Notes under the pieces: model-generated
Database searches by the model: none
Told to the model about the DNA's origin: nothing
Seen by the model: only the letters and a program-made list of their open reading frames with translations
Shown: piece by piece, positions 46,531 through 58,576 of the stretch
Numbering within the stretch: position 1 is the stretch's first letter
Layout of the letters: the number at the start of each line of letters is the position of its first letter
Source: Trichobilharzia regenti
Lineage: Eukaryota; Platyhelminthes; Trematoda; Strigeidida; Schistosomatidae
Direction of reading: 5' to 3'
DNA: 64,000 nucleotides
NCBI GenBank assembly: GCA_944472135.2
Contig: OX235270.1
Location: 45,880,352-45,944,351 of the forward strand
Translations under genes and position numbers: made by a program

Positions 46531-47229
46531 ATAAAGAAGTATAATATGATATCACCATTCTACTTCACAGCTTGTCATCAGCTGCACACCACTGCCTGAA
46601 ATTACAATGGTAATAAACACCATGACGATAACTTACTTCAATGTTTGAACGGTACTAGCAAAGAAAAAATAAAATCAACGCATCAGAGATATAAGCATTA
46701 CAATTTTTAGTTTAAGTTACCATCAATTTGTATGCTTTCGGAATAGAAGAGGAGGGGGGAGAAGATAGAAAACGGAAAAATCCAATAAAAAGTGTTAACA
46801 TGTAGGTTTACATAGCAACTCAAGAAGGTTGTAGTTAATAAAATTAAAAACTTGCTGAATTAAAATCACTAATATCGATGACTAATCAATGTAATCAAAA
46901 TGCAGTTACTATGGGAGCTAGATATAGATTATACTCTCTTTCTATATGCCTTAGTTTGGTTTGAAACACTTGATTGCATTTGCTTCAGCAAAAATAGTTA
47001 GTTTGTTGTCCATTTTATGTTTAATACTTTGAAGGATTTAAAAATCTCGACGAAATGACATGTATCTACAAGGTGTCTGGTAGTTGCATTTTGCGAATAT
47101 CTGCTTCCCTTCAGACATAAGCTTCTTGGAATATACTCTGAAAACCCGATGGAAGCCCTTCTTTCTGTCTTTCCAGTGCACTTGCTGCTGCAAGTGCGAC
47201 ATCCTTTACTTGCCGAACTGGGAAGCATA
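46531..47229. other. Spacer, nothing recognised
   Basis: AT-rich. A minus-strand open frame spanning 46998-47594 has no recognisable product and its right half overlaps a LINE on the other strand. Confidence 0.5.
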
Positions 47230-47796
47230 GTTTCAACTACAGGCGGAACTGACGAGGATATCAAAGCGAGGATCAGGAAAGCAAGACAAGCTTTCATTTC
47301 TTTCAAGTGGGTGTGGTGATGAACAGCAGCCAGCATAAAAAACAAGATCCGGATTTTCAAATTCAATGTGAAGTCAGTGCTACTATACAGATCAGAGACT
47401 TGGCGCGTCACGAAGGGCACTTTGAACAAACTATACACCTTCATCAACAGCTGTCTTCGCTCAATGCGCAAGATCAGATGGCCGGAAAGAATCAGCAACA
47501 GGGATCTCTGGGAGCAAACCAACCAGGAACCAGTCATGCAACAGATATGGAGGCGAAATGGCCATACTGTGAGAAAACCATCTAGTGACATCACACGACA
47601 GGCTCTTGAGTGGAACCCGAAATGGAATCAGTCAATTTGTAGTCCGAAAGAAGTCATGAGAAGAGGATATGAAGGCATGTGGGCAGAAGTGGAGGCATGT
47701 GAACACGTTGGCAGAGAACCGAACACAATGGAGACGTGCGACTGAAGCCCTATGTTCCTCTAGGAATTAAAGGAGACAATAATAATAATAATAATG
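47230..47796 (+). mobile_element. Non-LTR LINE 3' fragment (second LINE family)
   Basis: Encodes the region after the RT palm: DEDIKARIRKARQAF, NKIRIFKFNVKSVLLY, SETWRVTKGT, IRWPERISNRDLW, VRKPSSDITRQALEWNP. The frame is broken once near 47320. It ends GAAGCCCTATGTTCCTCTAGG...AAAGGAG and an (AAT)n tail at 47778-47795. Same family as 56859-57911. Clade (RTE or jockey-like) not decided. Confidence 0.8.
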
Positions 47797-47802
47797 ACTC
47801 GT

Positions 47803-48690
47803 GTCTTCGCAAACAACAAGGGTATCATTGACATGTCGGTGATAGTAGGTTATTTCATTGATACTAGAACTCAGTCACGTCTGTTCACGATAACCCATGA
47901 AGACATCGGCCAGAAAAGGTCCTAGAGGCGGCGACCCCATTAATTTTCTGGTAAAACTAGTTGTTAAATTTGAATTGGATATCTTTTGTGCAGAGAAGTA
48001 GTTGACGCTCATCTCTGTTTCCGGTAGTGACAGTGGATCTGCTTGTTTACAGATGATGTCGATTGTTTCGATCACTCGTACATTTGTAAAAAAGACTGTC
48101 ATGTCAACTGAAGCAATTAGTTTGTATCCACATGGTAGACTTCCTTAGAAAATTGGAAGGTATCTTTGAAGCTATTGACTCCACTTAGTTTTGTCCATCT
48201 GGAATTTTTCCGGATCGTTAAGAACCGTCACTGTGTTATTTATATAATTAGTTTTGTTCCTTATAACGACGCTAGAGCGTTTATCAGGACTAAACATGGC
48301 GATATCATCATTTACATATAGTCCGTTAAGTCCTGCTGTATGCTCCTCTGTCAACAGCTGCTTTCCGGATGGTGATATGTAGTATCGGTTGGCTATATCG
48401 ATCAGTTTGGACTTTGTTTATGAGTTCTAAGTGAGAAAGTTGGTAGTATAACTGTTCAAATTGTGATTATGTATCTATACTGTTTATATGCATTTTTGGA
48501 AAATGAAACTTGAATCCAAGATATAAGGCTTCTAATTCGATTTTGCTTAATCGTAATTCCGATAGATTACACGCGTATTGTTCAGGTGCTTCTGGAAATT
48601 CTTCAATTAACATTTCTTTGACCAGTGCTTTTTCGTATTCTTTGTCACTTTTGGATTGTAATTCTTTGGTTAAGTCCATGAATCTGAGAC
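47803..48690 (-). pseudogene. Penelope-like reverse transcriptase relic (family 1)
   Basis: Minus strand, N- to C-terminal order kept: 48679-48467 (LSELRLSKIELEALYLGFKFHFPK), 48354-48172 (EEHTAGLNGLYVNDDIAMFSPDK, NKTNYINN), 48102-47875 (VFFTNVRVIETIDIICKQAD, MGSPPLGPFLADVFMGY), then RHVNDTLVV near 47840. The order fits the RT of Penelope-like elements. The catalytic motif expected as YVDD reads HVND, so it is dead even apart from stops and gaps. It is truncated next to the (AAT)n tail of the LINE at 47796. Confidence 0.7.
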
Positions 48691-48883
48691 AGCAAAAATA
48701 TTTAGTTCATTGAGTAGGATATCATAGGTAAACATATGACACTTCAAACTGGAAAGATATTTGTACGAAGATTTAGTTGTTATTATTTATAACCATTGTA
48801 ATTTCAAGTAGTTTACAACTGATGAGAACTTATGAGATAGAATGGTCTACTTTTATACTACATATCGAGTCTTTCTTCCTTTA

Positions 48884-48984
48884 TTGAGACATGGCTCCTT
48901 CAAGGCTGCAGGTTCGCCTTGCTGACGGGTGGCAACAAGCACGAAACCTAGTTTCAAGGCTTCCTGATGATTGTCTCCAACCAT
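48884..48984 (-). repeat. Unclassified short repeat (AGAAGCCTTGG family)
   Basis: Reverse-complement relative of 33058-33170. Confidence 0.45.
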
Positions 48985-49375
48985 ATAATATAAACTTTAT
49001 GAAGAATACAATAATTCATGAATTTGTTATCAAAACCAGTTGAAAATTATCTCTATAGTTTCAGTGTATTCATAGGACTGAAAAGATGCATATATTGAGG
49101 AGATATGTATCTTTACTGGAACTTTTAAAGGTTTTGACTTCAGATGTCGAGAAATAATACAGACAATAGCATCTGGACTAATTTAAAAAATTTATCTGCC
49201 AGAACATACACTGCTAAGTTGAGATTACTTACCATTATATTACCAAAATAAGTTTTTTGAATTAGAGCTAAATTACAATTCATCTGAATATCATTACGTT
49301 TTCGGCAATTAATGTGTACAGCATTAAATGATTCGAACGTCCAGGATCAAAGAGTTCAACGATTTATTCACTTAG

Positions 49376-49530
49376 ATTTCGGTGGGAACCAACACCAGTT
49401 GGGGAACTATTAAGTTAGTGGGTGGGCATTGCTGAAGGGTCCTGAACTTATATGAAATAGCTGTCCAGTGCATCATGGTTTCCAGTGATTCTTTAAGTGA
49501 TATCGAATTATGATGAAATCTACGTTGAAA
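49376..49530 (+). repeat. Sm-alpha-like SINE relic
   Basis: GCTGAAGGGTCCTGAAC...GAAATAGCTGTCCAGTG followed by the family tail ending TATGATGAAATCTACG. The hammerhead-like core is degenerate and the head is lost. Confidence 0.6.
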
Positions 49531-50074
49531 TTAATCCAAATCCCTACAAAGCCGACAATTTATGCGTAAAGTGGTATACTACTTAAAAATTTTGAAGTAG
49601 TCTTTTTCTTTATGTGAAATTTACTTGTATTTTGGTGTTCGAAGTTTTGTGAATCAGTTTGCTATAACTACCAGGACTGTATTTGTCCCCTTAATCTAAC
49701 GAAGGAAGGACTGAATAAAATAGGATATCTGTGTTGCAAAAATGATACTGAAGAAGGCTTTAAGATATACAAGTATGAATGAAGGGAGATCATTACTGCG
49801 ACTCTCCAGGTAAATATGTTTTAGAAAGTCATCTGACGGTTCAAAAATTGATGACATCTGCAGAGTAGCAAACTGAGTTTGCTTACATAAGTCTACAGCC
49901 CTCAGTATTCACATGTCGTAAATTAAAAGTGGATACCAAAGTAAAGTAGTTTAGTAAATCCGCTTGCAGTTCTTACACTTATAAAATCAAAACTATTGTC
50001 GTCGGACATCATTTGCCAGGAGGTGATCTTTCATGTGTCAGGCTAATGCCCGCATTTATTATGTGGAAGCTGAT

Positions 50075-50165
50075 AATACTTCGGGCTGAAGTAGGTGTAA
50101 TGGGACTCGAACCTGTGGTGGACTGACTGAAAACGGAATACTCAGGCTACATGTTATTCGTATTC
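50075..50165 (-). repeat. tRNA-derived SINE copy
   Basis: Minus strand has B box GGTTCGAGTCCC followed by CCTACTTCAGCCCGAAGTATTA, related to the 35131 family. Confidence 0.5.
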
Positions 50166-51275
50166 AACCCATAATGACATCTAATATGCAAACGCAAAAA
50201 TTGGCTTGTTAGTTTACAGACGTGAACTGATCTATTTTTGGATTTGCAATCATATTCCACTTGAAAATGTGTTCGTCAAATAGCTAGTTCCTATTACAAT
50301 GACAGCATTTTGGGTCTTATAATTAAGTGAACTTGAATGGAATTTGTTGGCAAGAATATTTTTCGCAAGCACTAAATTTTAATATTCATCAAGTTAAATA
50401 CTCAACAGTAGGTGATAAGTCACATCACGTAACAAATATTTGGCTGAGTTAAGTTAGTGAACAAGGGGTATACAGGTGATTTTAGCACACCAATAGACAC
50501 TATACAGAAACAGCCTTCTCTTATTCAAGCCACATGTCACTTTTGTTCTTAAGTTCTAATCTTATGTTACACAAAAATGATAAAACGCCATAGCAGATAT
50601 TTTTGTCTAAATTAAAAATGCTTGCGGATTTAAAATAGCCACAGTCATAGTCCTTGTGTTACTGTGGTAGTACTGTGTAAGAATAGATCAGTTCTCAGTA
50701 TTGGAAAAATAATCCACTAATAAACGTCACTATGATTAATAGATCCTTTATAGTGAGGATGAAATATTTTGGGACTTTGTGAGGACTAGCCGTCTGCAGA
50801 TACAAAGATATTTGTCAACCGAAAAGAGTGATAAAGTGAAGTGAATCTAAATTTATGCTGAATAATATATAGTTTTGACATAAATCCAGGTATATCTCGT
50901 TTGAAAAATAAATCTTCATATCACAGCCCCTCGGAAGTCGCTAACTTATTCCATAGATTTCAATTTGAACCTAGCCTATTCAGTCAGTGTTGGAATGTGG
51001 CCTTTCTTCTACTTTATCTTACAATACGATGTAGTTTGTGTGGGGTAAAAAACATTTGGAGGAAGATGGTCGAAAGTATTACTCAAACTTTAAGACGTAT
51101 CCCATGGTTATTAGAGAAATTCTTCCGCCTAAATTCATTTACCTGATACTACTAATCAGTTTACATCAAATATGTATTATAACTTGACAAACGTATATTC
51201 CCCTAAAGAGTTTTAAAGTCCTATTCTGCAGTGACGAACCGAATACTGCTATTGGTTTTATATATATATATATAT

Positions 51276-51437
51276 ACTGGACAGCTGTTCCGTCCTAGTT
51301 TGGGACTCTTCAGCAGTACGCACCCACCGGGATTCTAACCTAGGACCTTCTGGTTACAAGGTGCGCTAGCCCGTAGACCATTTAGCCACTGGGACCGAAT
51401 CCGATGGCCCATGAACTCTAACTTCTGCCAATTCACG
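51276..51437 (-). repeat. Sm-alpha-like SINE with hammerhead-like core
   Basis: Minus strand: tRNA-like head (CCCAGTGGCTAAATGGTCTACG, GGTTAGAATCCC), then at 51322-51277 CTGCTGAAGAGTCCC...GGGACGGAAC-type core, i.e. CTGAAGA, stem GTCC/GGAC, GGAA where GAAA is expected. A (TA)n tract follows at the 3' side (51259-51274). Sm-alpha SINEs are known to carry hammerhead ribozymes. Confidence 0.7.
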
Positions 51438-53814
51438 ACATAGCACGACCGCTAGCCAATATATATAAGCGTTCGTAATACTTAGTTTCCAAACTAATTA
51501 GTCACCATAGATTAACTGCTACAACTCTCTTATTCTTAGTGTCAATCAAAGATGTAATTGATTATTAAGCCAACTAGTACAGTACAGCTGTGCACCTTTA
51601 TTTTGAAATTATATCGAATATGTCAGTTATCTTCACTAGTCTGCCTAAATGTTTGTTTTATTTACATTTTGTTTTTAAGTGAAACTGAAAATATAACCTC
51701 CATTATTTACCTTATAACCGACAGAGTCATCTAAGAGGTTGGCGAGTTAAGTTAGGTAACACTTTTGATGATCTGAAACATTTGATTTTTTTTAAAAATT
51801 GCTGGTGGTAAGTGAAGGTAATTTGGAAGAAGCTAAAATATCACAACCCTCATCAGTTTGTGACCAGCTGCATAAATGATGACACTGAATTACAATAAAT
51901 TAATTTTGTCTTGGAGTGCATCTTAATTGTCACATGGATTTTATCAGATTATCTATTCAGTCGAATCCACTGATCTCAGTCCACTCAAATAAAGTGAGAA
52001 ATGAATAAATATATAACATTATTTACTGGAAAGCAAGTTTATACTCTATTAGTTGACACCTTTGTGTGGATTTGTAGTCTATGAACAATAAAAGTTGGAG
52101 GGTGTTTCTTTTCTCATTCATTCAATTAATACACAGCATAGTATCTGGCTTCGCTTCAAAGTACCATTCATTTTTACGAAACTAGAGTGATCTTCACAAG
52201 TCCACCCTTATTTACTTCAATTATGTTACACTGTTTGCTTTTCTGTTGTATTTCAAAAATATGTATACTGTGACTCCTGTAAAGAGAAAATCTAAAGCAA
52301 GATTTCTCTTATGGTGGTGAAATAATTCTGTCAAGTTTTAACTAAAATATCGCATATTGTATAAGGATAAGTAGGGAATAAGACAACCAAAGAAATTCAT
52401 TGGTGTGCTGTCATACAAAGTCATAATTAGTGACCTCATGATGACACAGACATTTGTTAAGTAACCTGTTGGTAGGTCTTTGAAATTAGTGTAGTAAATA
52501 CTGACTGCTTTGTGCCATTGAATCCAGTGATATTACTGACGCTATTTTAAAAGTGGTAGTTAGAGATTCGTAGCATACTCTTATTGACATATTTAAATTT
52601 TTTGCGTCTGTTAGACTGATATAAAATGAATCATTGACTGACTCAAACTTTGCTGTAAATGGTTCACTATACGACAAGTTGCTATTCACACTTTTTGTCG
52701 TCAAAGTACAACTCAAATGAAATGATACCTGAAGCAACTGTTTATAGATCCATACTCATCGAGAATCCAGTCACATAAATACCACAATAGGAAATCTAAA
52801 GATATAATAGTGGCAATAAAATGGGGACTAAAACTACTACAAAGGTGGGATAAGGTAAAGTTAGAAAAATAAAGGGATGAAATACTTTTTTCAGCCTCAA
52901 GTGCTAAAACGAATACACTTAAGCTCTTAAAACACATACTTAGGCAAAAGCATATAGAGTGTTAAACTTCGAATTCTGATAGATTGTCATAAACCCCAGA
53001 AATTAGAGCTTGCACTCATAGTCATCAGCTGTCCTAGATAGGCAGTGCTTCCATCTCATTCAGGATATTATAGCAACTACATTAGTAGGCAAGGCAGCCT
53101 GGATCTTGATTTCATCTTGTTTGATAAGTACCAATAACAGGTATCCGCAACTTCTTTCAGAGCACCAACTATCAGATGTACTTCGTATTCATTTTGTCTA
53201 TTATTACCATATTACCTGGTGTGCCTTTATTGTACAAGGCTTATGACGTTATTACTGCCATAGTCTGAAGCTGTTTGACTAGTGTAGGGAAGTCCTAATA
53301 AGGACCCAATCGCTGCATACCTCAAGCAATCACCTTTGTAGACAACATGTTGCCCTCCTGCTAAACAGTCTTCAAGACACAACTTTTAATAATAATATTT
53401 ATTTTCACAATCAACAGATATTTTGAAATCAGCTGGCGGATAAATACAACAAGTTCGTCATACTCACTGATGGACTGTTGAAAAACATCCATGTACGGTT
53501 GAAAACGCTTGATGTTAAGCTAATTAGTAGTCAAATGTTTGCCTTGAAACTTACCTCGTAAATATCTGATCCAAATCAATTTATAGTAAAATGAAGAAGT
53601 CGATATTTACTGTATTGGTGGACAAACAGTTCTTCACATGACTACTCCGCTGAAAACGTGATTATTAAGGTGAACTTTTAACCTAATTAAGAGATGAAGT
53701 TTGTAAATCAATCGAGAGACTGGCAAAAAATAACATAAAAACCTGTAACTATTCTAAGTGAAATACTTTGATATTCAAGTGTTGGTATGCGGAGACTTGA
53801 TTTGATTGGTTACT
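51438..53814. other. Intergenic, nothing recognised
   Basis: AT-rich with short open frames only. No gene, RNA or clear repeat supported. Confidence 0.5.
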
Positions 53815-53958
53815 GGATTTCATCATAAACTGAGATCGATCAAATAACCATCGGAAAACCTGGGAATCCTGGATAGATGTTTCGTTCTAGTTTGTGACTC
53901 TTAATCAGTACGCACCGACCACAGAAAAGTCGAACACAGGACCTTCCGGTTAGAAGGC
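53815..53958 (-). repeat. Sm-alpha-like SINE, left half of a head-to-head pair
   Basis: Minus strand: GTGCGTACTGATTAAGAGTC...AACTAGAACGAAACATC (core at 53917-53870) then tail TATCCAGGATTCCCAGG...TTTATGATGAAATCC. Confidence 0.65.
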
Positions 53959-54100
53959 CAGCTCGTAGGTGCTAGGGTCTAACCCCGGTTGGTGCGCACT
54001 TCTGAAGAAACCCAAGCCAGGACGAAACATCCGTCCAGTGCTCCCAGGTTTCCCAATGGTTCTCTAACCGATATCAGCTCATGGTGAAATTCTGCGACCA
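53959..54100 (+). repeat. Sm-alpha-like SINE, right half of a head-to-head pair
   Basis: Plus strand: GGGTCTAACCCC box, then GTGCGCACTTCTGAAGAAACC...CAGGACGAAACATCCGTCC (53991-54038), then tail CCAATGGTTCTCTAACC...CATGGTGAAATTCTG. With the copy to its left it forms an inverted pair. Confidence 0.65.
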
Positions 54101-54330
54101 ATGAAATACTTTGAACAAGGTGATAAGTGATGTAAATTCTACAGATGATGAAGATTGTGCAAATTTGATTTGGATCATCTTATCAAGAGACTCCAGCATT
54201 CGGCTACTGACGTTTTGATACTAACCTACTGTACATAGCTCAGATCCATAACTTTTGTAAATTTGCGCCACTTTTGTAAAAGACCAATCTGATATCTCTG
54301 TCCACTCAGCCTTTTTCCATTCCTTGTAAA

Positions 54331-55193
54331 AATAGGAAGTGAAGTGGTAGAGCACGTTGACCGCTTCACTTATTTGGGAAGTACCATCAGCCCCAACAGG
54401 CTGATCTCTGACGAAATCTCAGCACGAATACAGGGGGCTCGTTTCGCATTTGCCAGTTTACGCCGACTGTGGCGTAGACGAGATGTTCGACTATCGACCA
54501 AAGGGAGGGTGTACTGCTCATCACCCCGCTGCATCCTCCTTTATGGCTGGCTGTGAGACCTGGCCAATGAGAGTGGAAGACATAAAAGGACTATCTGTCT
54601 TTGATCATAGGTGCCTGCGTTCTATTTCCCGTGTAAAGTGGCATAATAAGGTGAGCAATATTGAGGTTAGGCATCGGTCGAGTGCTAGGTAAACAGGGGA
54701 AATCAATCGACGAAGTTATGAAGTTACAAAGACTGAGATGGTTGGGACATGTGTTACGTATGCCTAGTCATCGCCTTCCTCGACGAGCAATGTTAGCGGA
54801 TTCAGGGTCAGGCTGGAAAAGAGCTAGTGGAGGTCAAACAGAAACATGGCACCAGTCAATGAAATCTACAACAGTTAGTCTAAGCCATGTAGGAAGGTGT
54901 AGACTTCCAGGTTGGGGTCCTCGGGACGGCAAAAACAAATGGTTGGAAACAATTGGTGACATGGCTCAAAATCGTTCTCAGTGGCGCAGATGCATCCACT
55001 CCTTGTGACTACTGATATCCAATGCAACTGTTTTGTTTTTCTTTATTACTCCTTTGTCTCAGCCCTCTGCTCACTGTTTCTATTATGCTTTTCTTGTACT
55101 TTCTTCTCTTACTTTGTGTGCTACACGGAGTGTGGCGACTTGAACTTCCTCACATTTGTGCAAAGTTCTATGTCGAAAACAGACAGACAGACA
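54331..55193 (+). mobile_element. RTE (SR2-like) LINE copy D
   Basis: 5'-truncated copy starting at the IGSEVVEHVDRFTYLGS segment. Three overlapping frames (54344-54556, 54450-54692, 54661-55008) together give the C-terminal domain, separated by the same two 4-bp insertions as in copies A and B. It ends with ACAGACAGACAGAC at 55179-55192, the family tail. Confidence 0.88.
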
Positions 55194-55340
55194 TTCCTTG
55201 TATTCAGAATGAAGGATAAGACTTCAATCTTTTTTGAAGTTTCATTAGCGGTGGTCTTGTTTTTACGGAGTTCAGGTGCTAGGTTCACATCTAACCTTCC
55301 TTCTTTTCCGGGCTTATTAAAGAATAGGTGGGGTTTAGAG

Positions 55341-55400
55341 GTGTGTCGGTTCGAACCCGGACATTCCTCGTGACTGGCGAGCATTCTACCATTGAACCAG
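55341..55400 (-). repeat. tRNA-Gly-like sequence
   Basis: Minus strand TGGTTCAATGGTAGAATGCTCGCC...GTCCGGGTTCGAACC resembles tRNA-Gly, but the anticodon loop (CAGTCAC) lacks U33 and the anticodon stem is mismatched. Probably a SINE head and not a functional tRNA. Confidence 0.5.
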
Positions 55401-55510
55401 TGATCTGTAATCCCCTTGAAACAGTTGATTATTTTTATTCTTTAGCGAATACAATTACTTCTGCGCCTTTCAGTTTATATATATTCTCATCCTAATGTGC
55501 CTCAATGTGT

Positions 55511-55740
55511 GTGTCGGTGGCATGGCAGTAGAATGCTCGCCAACCACTCAGGTGGTTCAGGGTTCGATCCCAGGCCGACGCACTCCTTTACCTCGCTAGG
55601 CCAGTAATAAAACTGGTAAAGAGGGGAGATTAGGTATGAGATTAGCAATCCCATCCAGTAAAAATAAACACCGCTGCTACCAAAACTTCAAAGCTCCAGC
55701 TTGAAGTTCTATGCTCCACTGGGAATGTAAAGGAGGAAAA
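55511..55740 (+). mobile_element. tRNA-Gly-derived SINE with LINE-like 3' tail
   Basis: Head 55511-55581 folds like a tRNA: GTGTCGG pairs with CCGACGC through all 7 acceptor positions (one G.U), GTAGAATGCTCGCC matches tRNA-Gly, and the B box GGTTCGATCCC is at 55561-55571. The body includes a TGGTAAAGAG segment. The tail TTGAAGTTCTATGCTCCACTG..AATGTAAAGGAG is shared with the LINE at 47743-47776, then A-rich. Confidence 0.8.
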
Positions 55741-56699
55741 AAAGTGTCTTAATATCTTTTTAAAATGTACATTACATTTGAACAGTTAAATAGCCATCTC
55801 TTTAAAAAAAAGGTTACAGTGTGATTCGATTCTTCTAGCCGTCGATTACTTCGAATCATTTAAAGTTGTGCACATTGTGTTCACTACCCACGAGGTGACA
55901 TGTAATGACACTGTGAAGCGCATATAAAGTGTTTACTTTCTGCTTCATTGCAACACGCTAACAAAGTCGAAATATCATAACTTTTTAATCCTGGTTATCG
56001 TGTACATATATAATCCTTGTTGTTAACTAGACACACAGCACCAAGGTATGAAAATGGATAGATGGTCCGGAAAGCCTGACTCACAGATACAGACGCAGTA
56101 TTAATCTAAGATAAAAAGGTTTATGTAATACAGTTACAAGCACTGTGTGCATAACTAACTTCATGTTTGACTTATTGTGTCAGATAGACATTTGATATAA
56201 CACTTAAGTGAATGGATTTTATTTCACAGTCATAGTAAAAAGCTTTTTATTATTCACTAATTTTCAAATGTCGTATTCCTTTAAAATAACTGTCTATTAA
56301 TAAGCCTAAATGGTACGTCATATATATATAAAATCATGATTTATAAATTGTCATATAATCAGATAAAGTGTCATTTATTAATATTTTTTTTCTTTATTTT
56401 TCTCGTCAAGAGTGACTCACTGAAGCATTAATGCATTCGAACACCAGGTATAAATAGGTGTATCTTAGTTAAACATCAGACTATTTCATACGGGGAATAT
56501 GGAAGTAGACTAGCAATTATCACAGTTAATCACTGTAAGATTTTCTCTTCTTCTCCTCATCCATAGGCTTAAACAGTTAGCAATGATAAATGCAAGAATA
56601 ATGCTCAATTATGGTCTAAGATATTTGTCCAATAAAAACTGAAGCATTTAGACGACACTTCATGGTATTTAGAATATGGGTTTTAAAGGGATTTAGATT

Positions 56700-56840
56700 A
56701 ATTTCAGTGTAGGTGCCATAATGAGAAGTCTATCTCTTCCTAGTTTGGAAATCTGCAGCAGTGCGTATCCACGACCCCTAGGAGGGTCAAAACTGTGACC
56801 TTCAACTCACAATCAGTTATCTTTTCACATAGTGAGAGCC
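56700..56840 (-). repeat. Sm-alpha-like SINE relic
   Basis: Minus-strand remnant: GCACTGCTGCAGATTTCC.AACTAGGAAGAG in place of the hammerhead core, with the family tail decayed. Confidence 0.45.
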
Positions 56841-56858
56841 CTGTATATATATATATAT

Positions 56859-57911
56859 CATATCCTTTCATTCCCAGAGGAACATAGGGCTTCAGCTGCG
56901 CATCTCCATTGCCTTCGGTTTCCTGACAACTTTTTCACCCTGCTCCAGGTCTGTCCACATGCTTTCATCTCCTCCTCGCATGACCTCCTCCAAGTCACCC
57001 TTGCACTGATGACCAACTCACCGCTTCGCTTTCGGGTTCCACTCGAGCGATGGCTTGTCTAGTGATGTCACTTGATGGTTTCCTCAGAGCATGGCCAATC
57101 TATTTCCATTTGTTCCTGCAGATTTCTTGCACAGTTGGTTCCTACCGGGTTGGTTCGCTCATCGCCAGAGATCCCTGTTGCTGATCTTTTCTGGCCATAT
57201 GATCTTGAGTATTGAGCGAAGACAAGTGTTAATGAAGGTTTGTAGTTTGTTTGAGATGCTTTTTATGACGCGCAGTGCAAGTCTCTGATCCGTATAGTAG
57301 CACTGACTGACTCACTTCACATTGGAGTTGAAAATCCGGATCTTATTTTTGATGGTGAATGCTGTTGATTTCCACACAGACTTGGTGAGAGTTATGAAAG
57401 CTTGTCTTGCTTTCCCGATTCTCGCTTTGATATCCTCGTTAGTGTCGTCCGCCTGTAGTTGAAACGATGCTTCCCAGGTAAGCAGGTAGGTAAAGGAGGT
57501 TGTTTCTTTCAGACTCCTCCCATTTATGCTGATTGTTGTCTCTTGTTGTTGTTGCTGTTGGTGTTGGCCAGGAATCATCATCACCTCTGTTTTATCTATG
57601 TTCACTTGAAGGCCTATCTTCTCTGGATGCTTCTTCTGCCAGCTTGTTGCTTTTCACTTGCATATCTTCCAGTTTGTGGGAAATCAGACATATATCATCG
57701 GCGAAGTCCAGATCCTCCAAGTTCTTTTTTTGTGTGAGTCCATTTTATGCCTGTTTCCTCATTCCCCGTTGTCTGTCTCATTATCCAATCTACTGCAATC
57801 AGGAAGATCATTGGCGATAATAGACAGCCTTGCTTCACTCCCGTCTTCGCTTTAAAGGATTCCATAAGTTTCCCGTTGTGGATTACTTAGCATTGTCGTA
57901 CAACTGTTGGA
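56859..57911 (-). mobile_element. Non-LTR LINE (second family), RT to 3' end
   Basis: Minus strand: GVKQGCLLSPMIF near 57840, catalytic FADD at 57694-57705 in a neighbouring frame, an open frame 57605-57312 (NIDKTEVMMIPGQ with a Gln run, INGRSLKETTSFTYL, DIKARIGKARQAF, NKIRIFNSNVK), then degenerate HALRKPSSDITRQA. It ends GAAGCCCTATGTTCCTCTGGG near 56880 and a (TA)n run at 56844-56858. Several frameshifts. It starts at another TA run near 57912. Confidence 0.8.
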
Positions 57912-57913
57912 TG

Positions 57914-57940
<27 letters not shown>
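57912..57940. repeat. (TA)n microsatellite
   Basis: TA run of about 28 bases bordering the 5' end of the LINE fragment. Confidence 0.9.
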
Positions 57941-57944
<4 letters not shown>

Positions 57945-58576
57945 AGACTAATTGCTTAAGGATAGGTATAATCTAGCTCTATAACTGGATTAGGTAGAAC
58001 AGCTGATAGACCTTGGCGCAAATAATTAGGAGTCAGGTGATCCGGTTTGTTGACTTTTCTTTCAGTTTCATTTATAACCCACCACTGAAATTATAATGGT
58101 TGATACCCATAGATTACATTTACAATCCGAAAATGAAAGATACTATTAAACATGAAGAAATCACTTGCAGATTTTAGTATGTTAGCCGTAGAATCATAAA
58201 ATATTCACAGATATTTGGCAGTTCATGAAAACGGTTATTTGTACAGTTCAAGGTACGTTTAGATACACTATTGCTGTGCTCGTCCGCACACAGTTAAGAT
58301 GGCTTACCGGTATTTAGGTCGCCTTGACCTGTCTAGCAAGCACTGCTGATCCAAAATGAATGATTACCAACCACTTATAAAGTCAGTTTTATATACTGTT
58401 ATTTTATGAAAGCCATAAAAGCCATAAATCTTTTCGCAGGGCAATTTTTGTCAAAAATTTTCTCTCTTCTTTAAAGTGAACTATACACATCTCTGGGAGT
58501 CTAAGCAAAAAAAACAGTGACTTTGGGTACATCACTGATACTAATTTTTGCATCATTTATTATTTTATTAATTATT

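Noticed and set aside
46998..47594. 198-codon minus-strand open frame
   Set aside because: Its right part is antisense to LINE coding sequence and the product resembles nothing known.
55341..55400. Functional tRNA-Gly gene
   Set aside because: Anticodon loop lacks U33, the anticodon stem is mismatched, and related heads nearby belong to SINEs.
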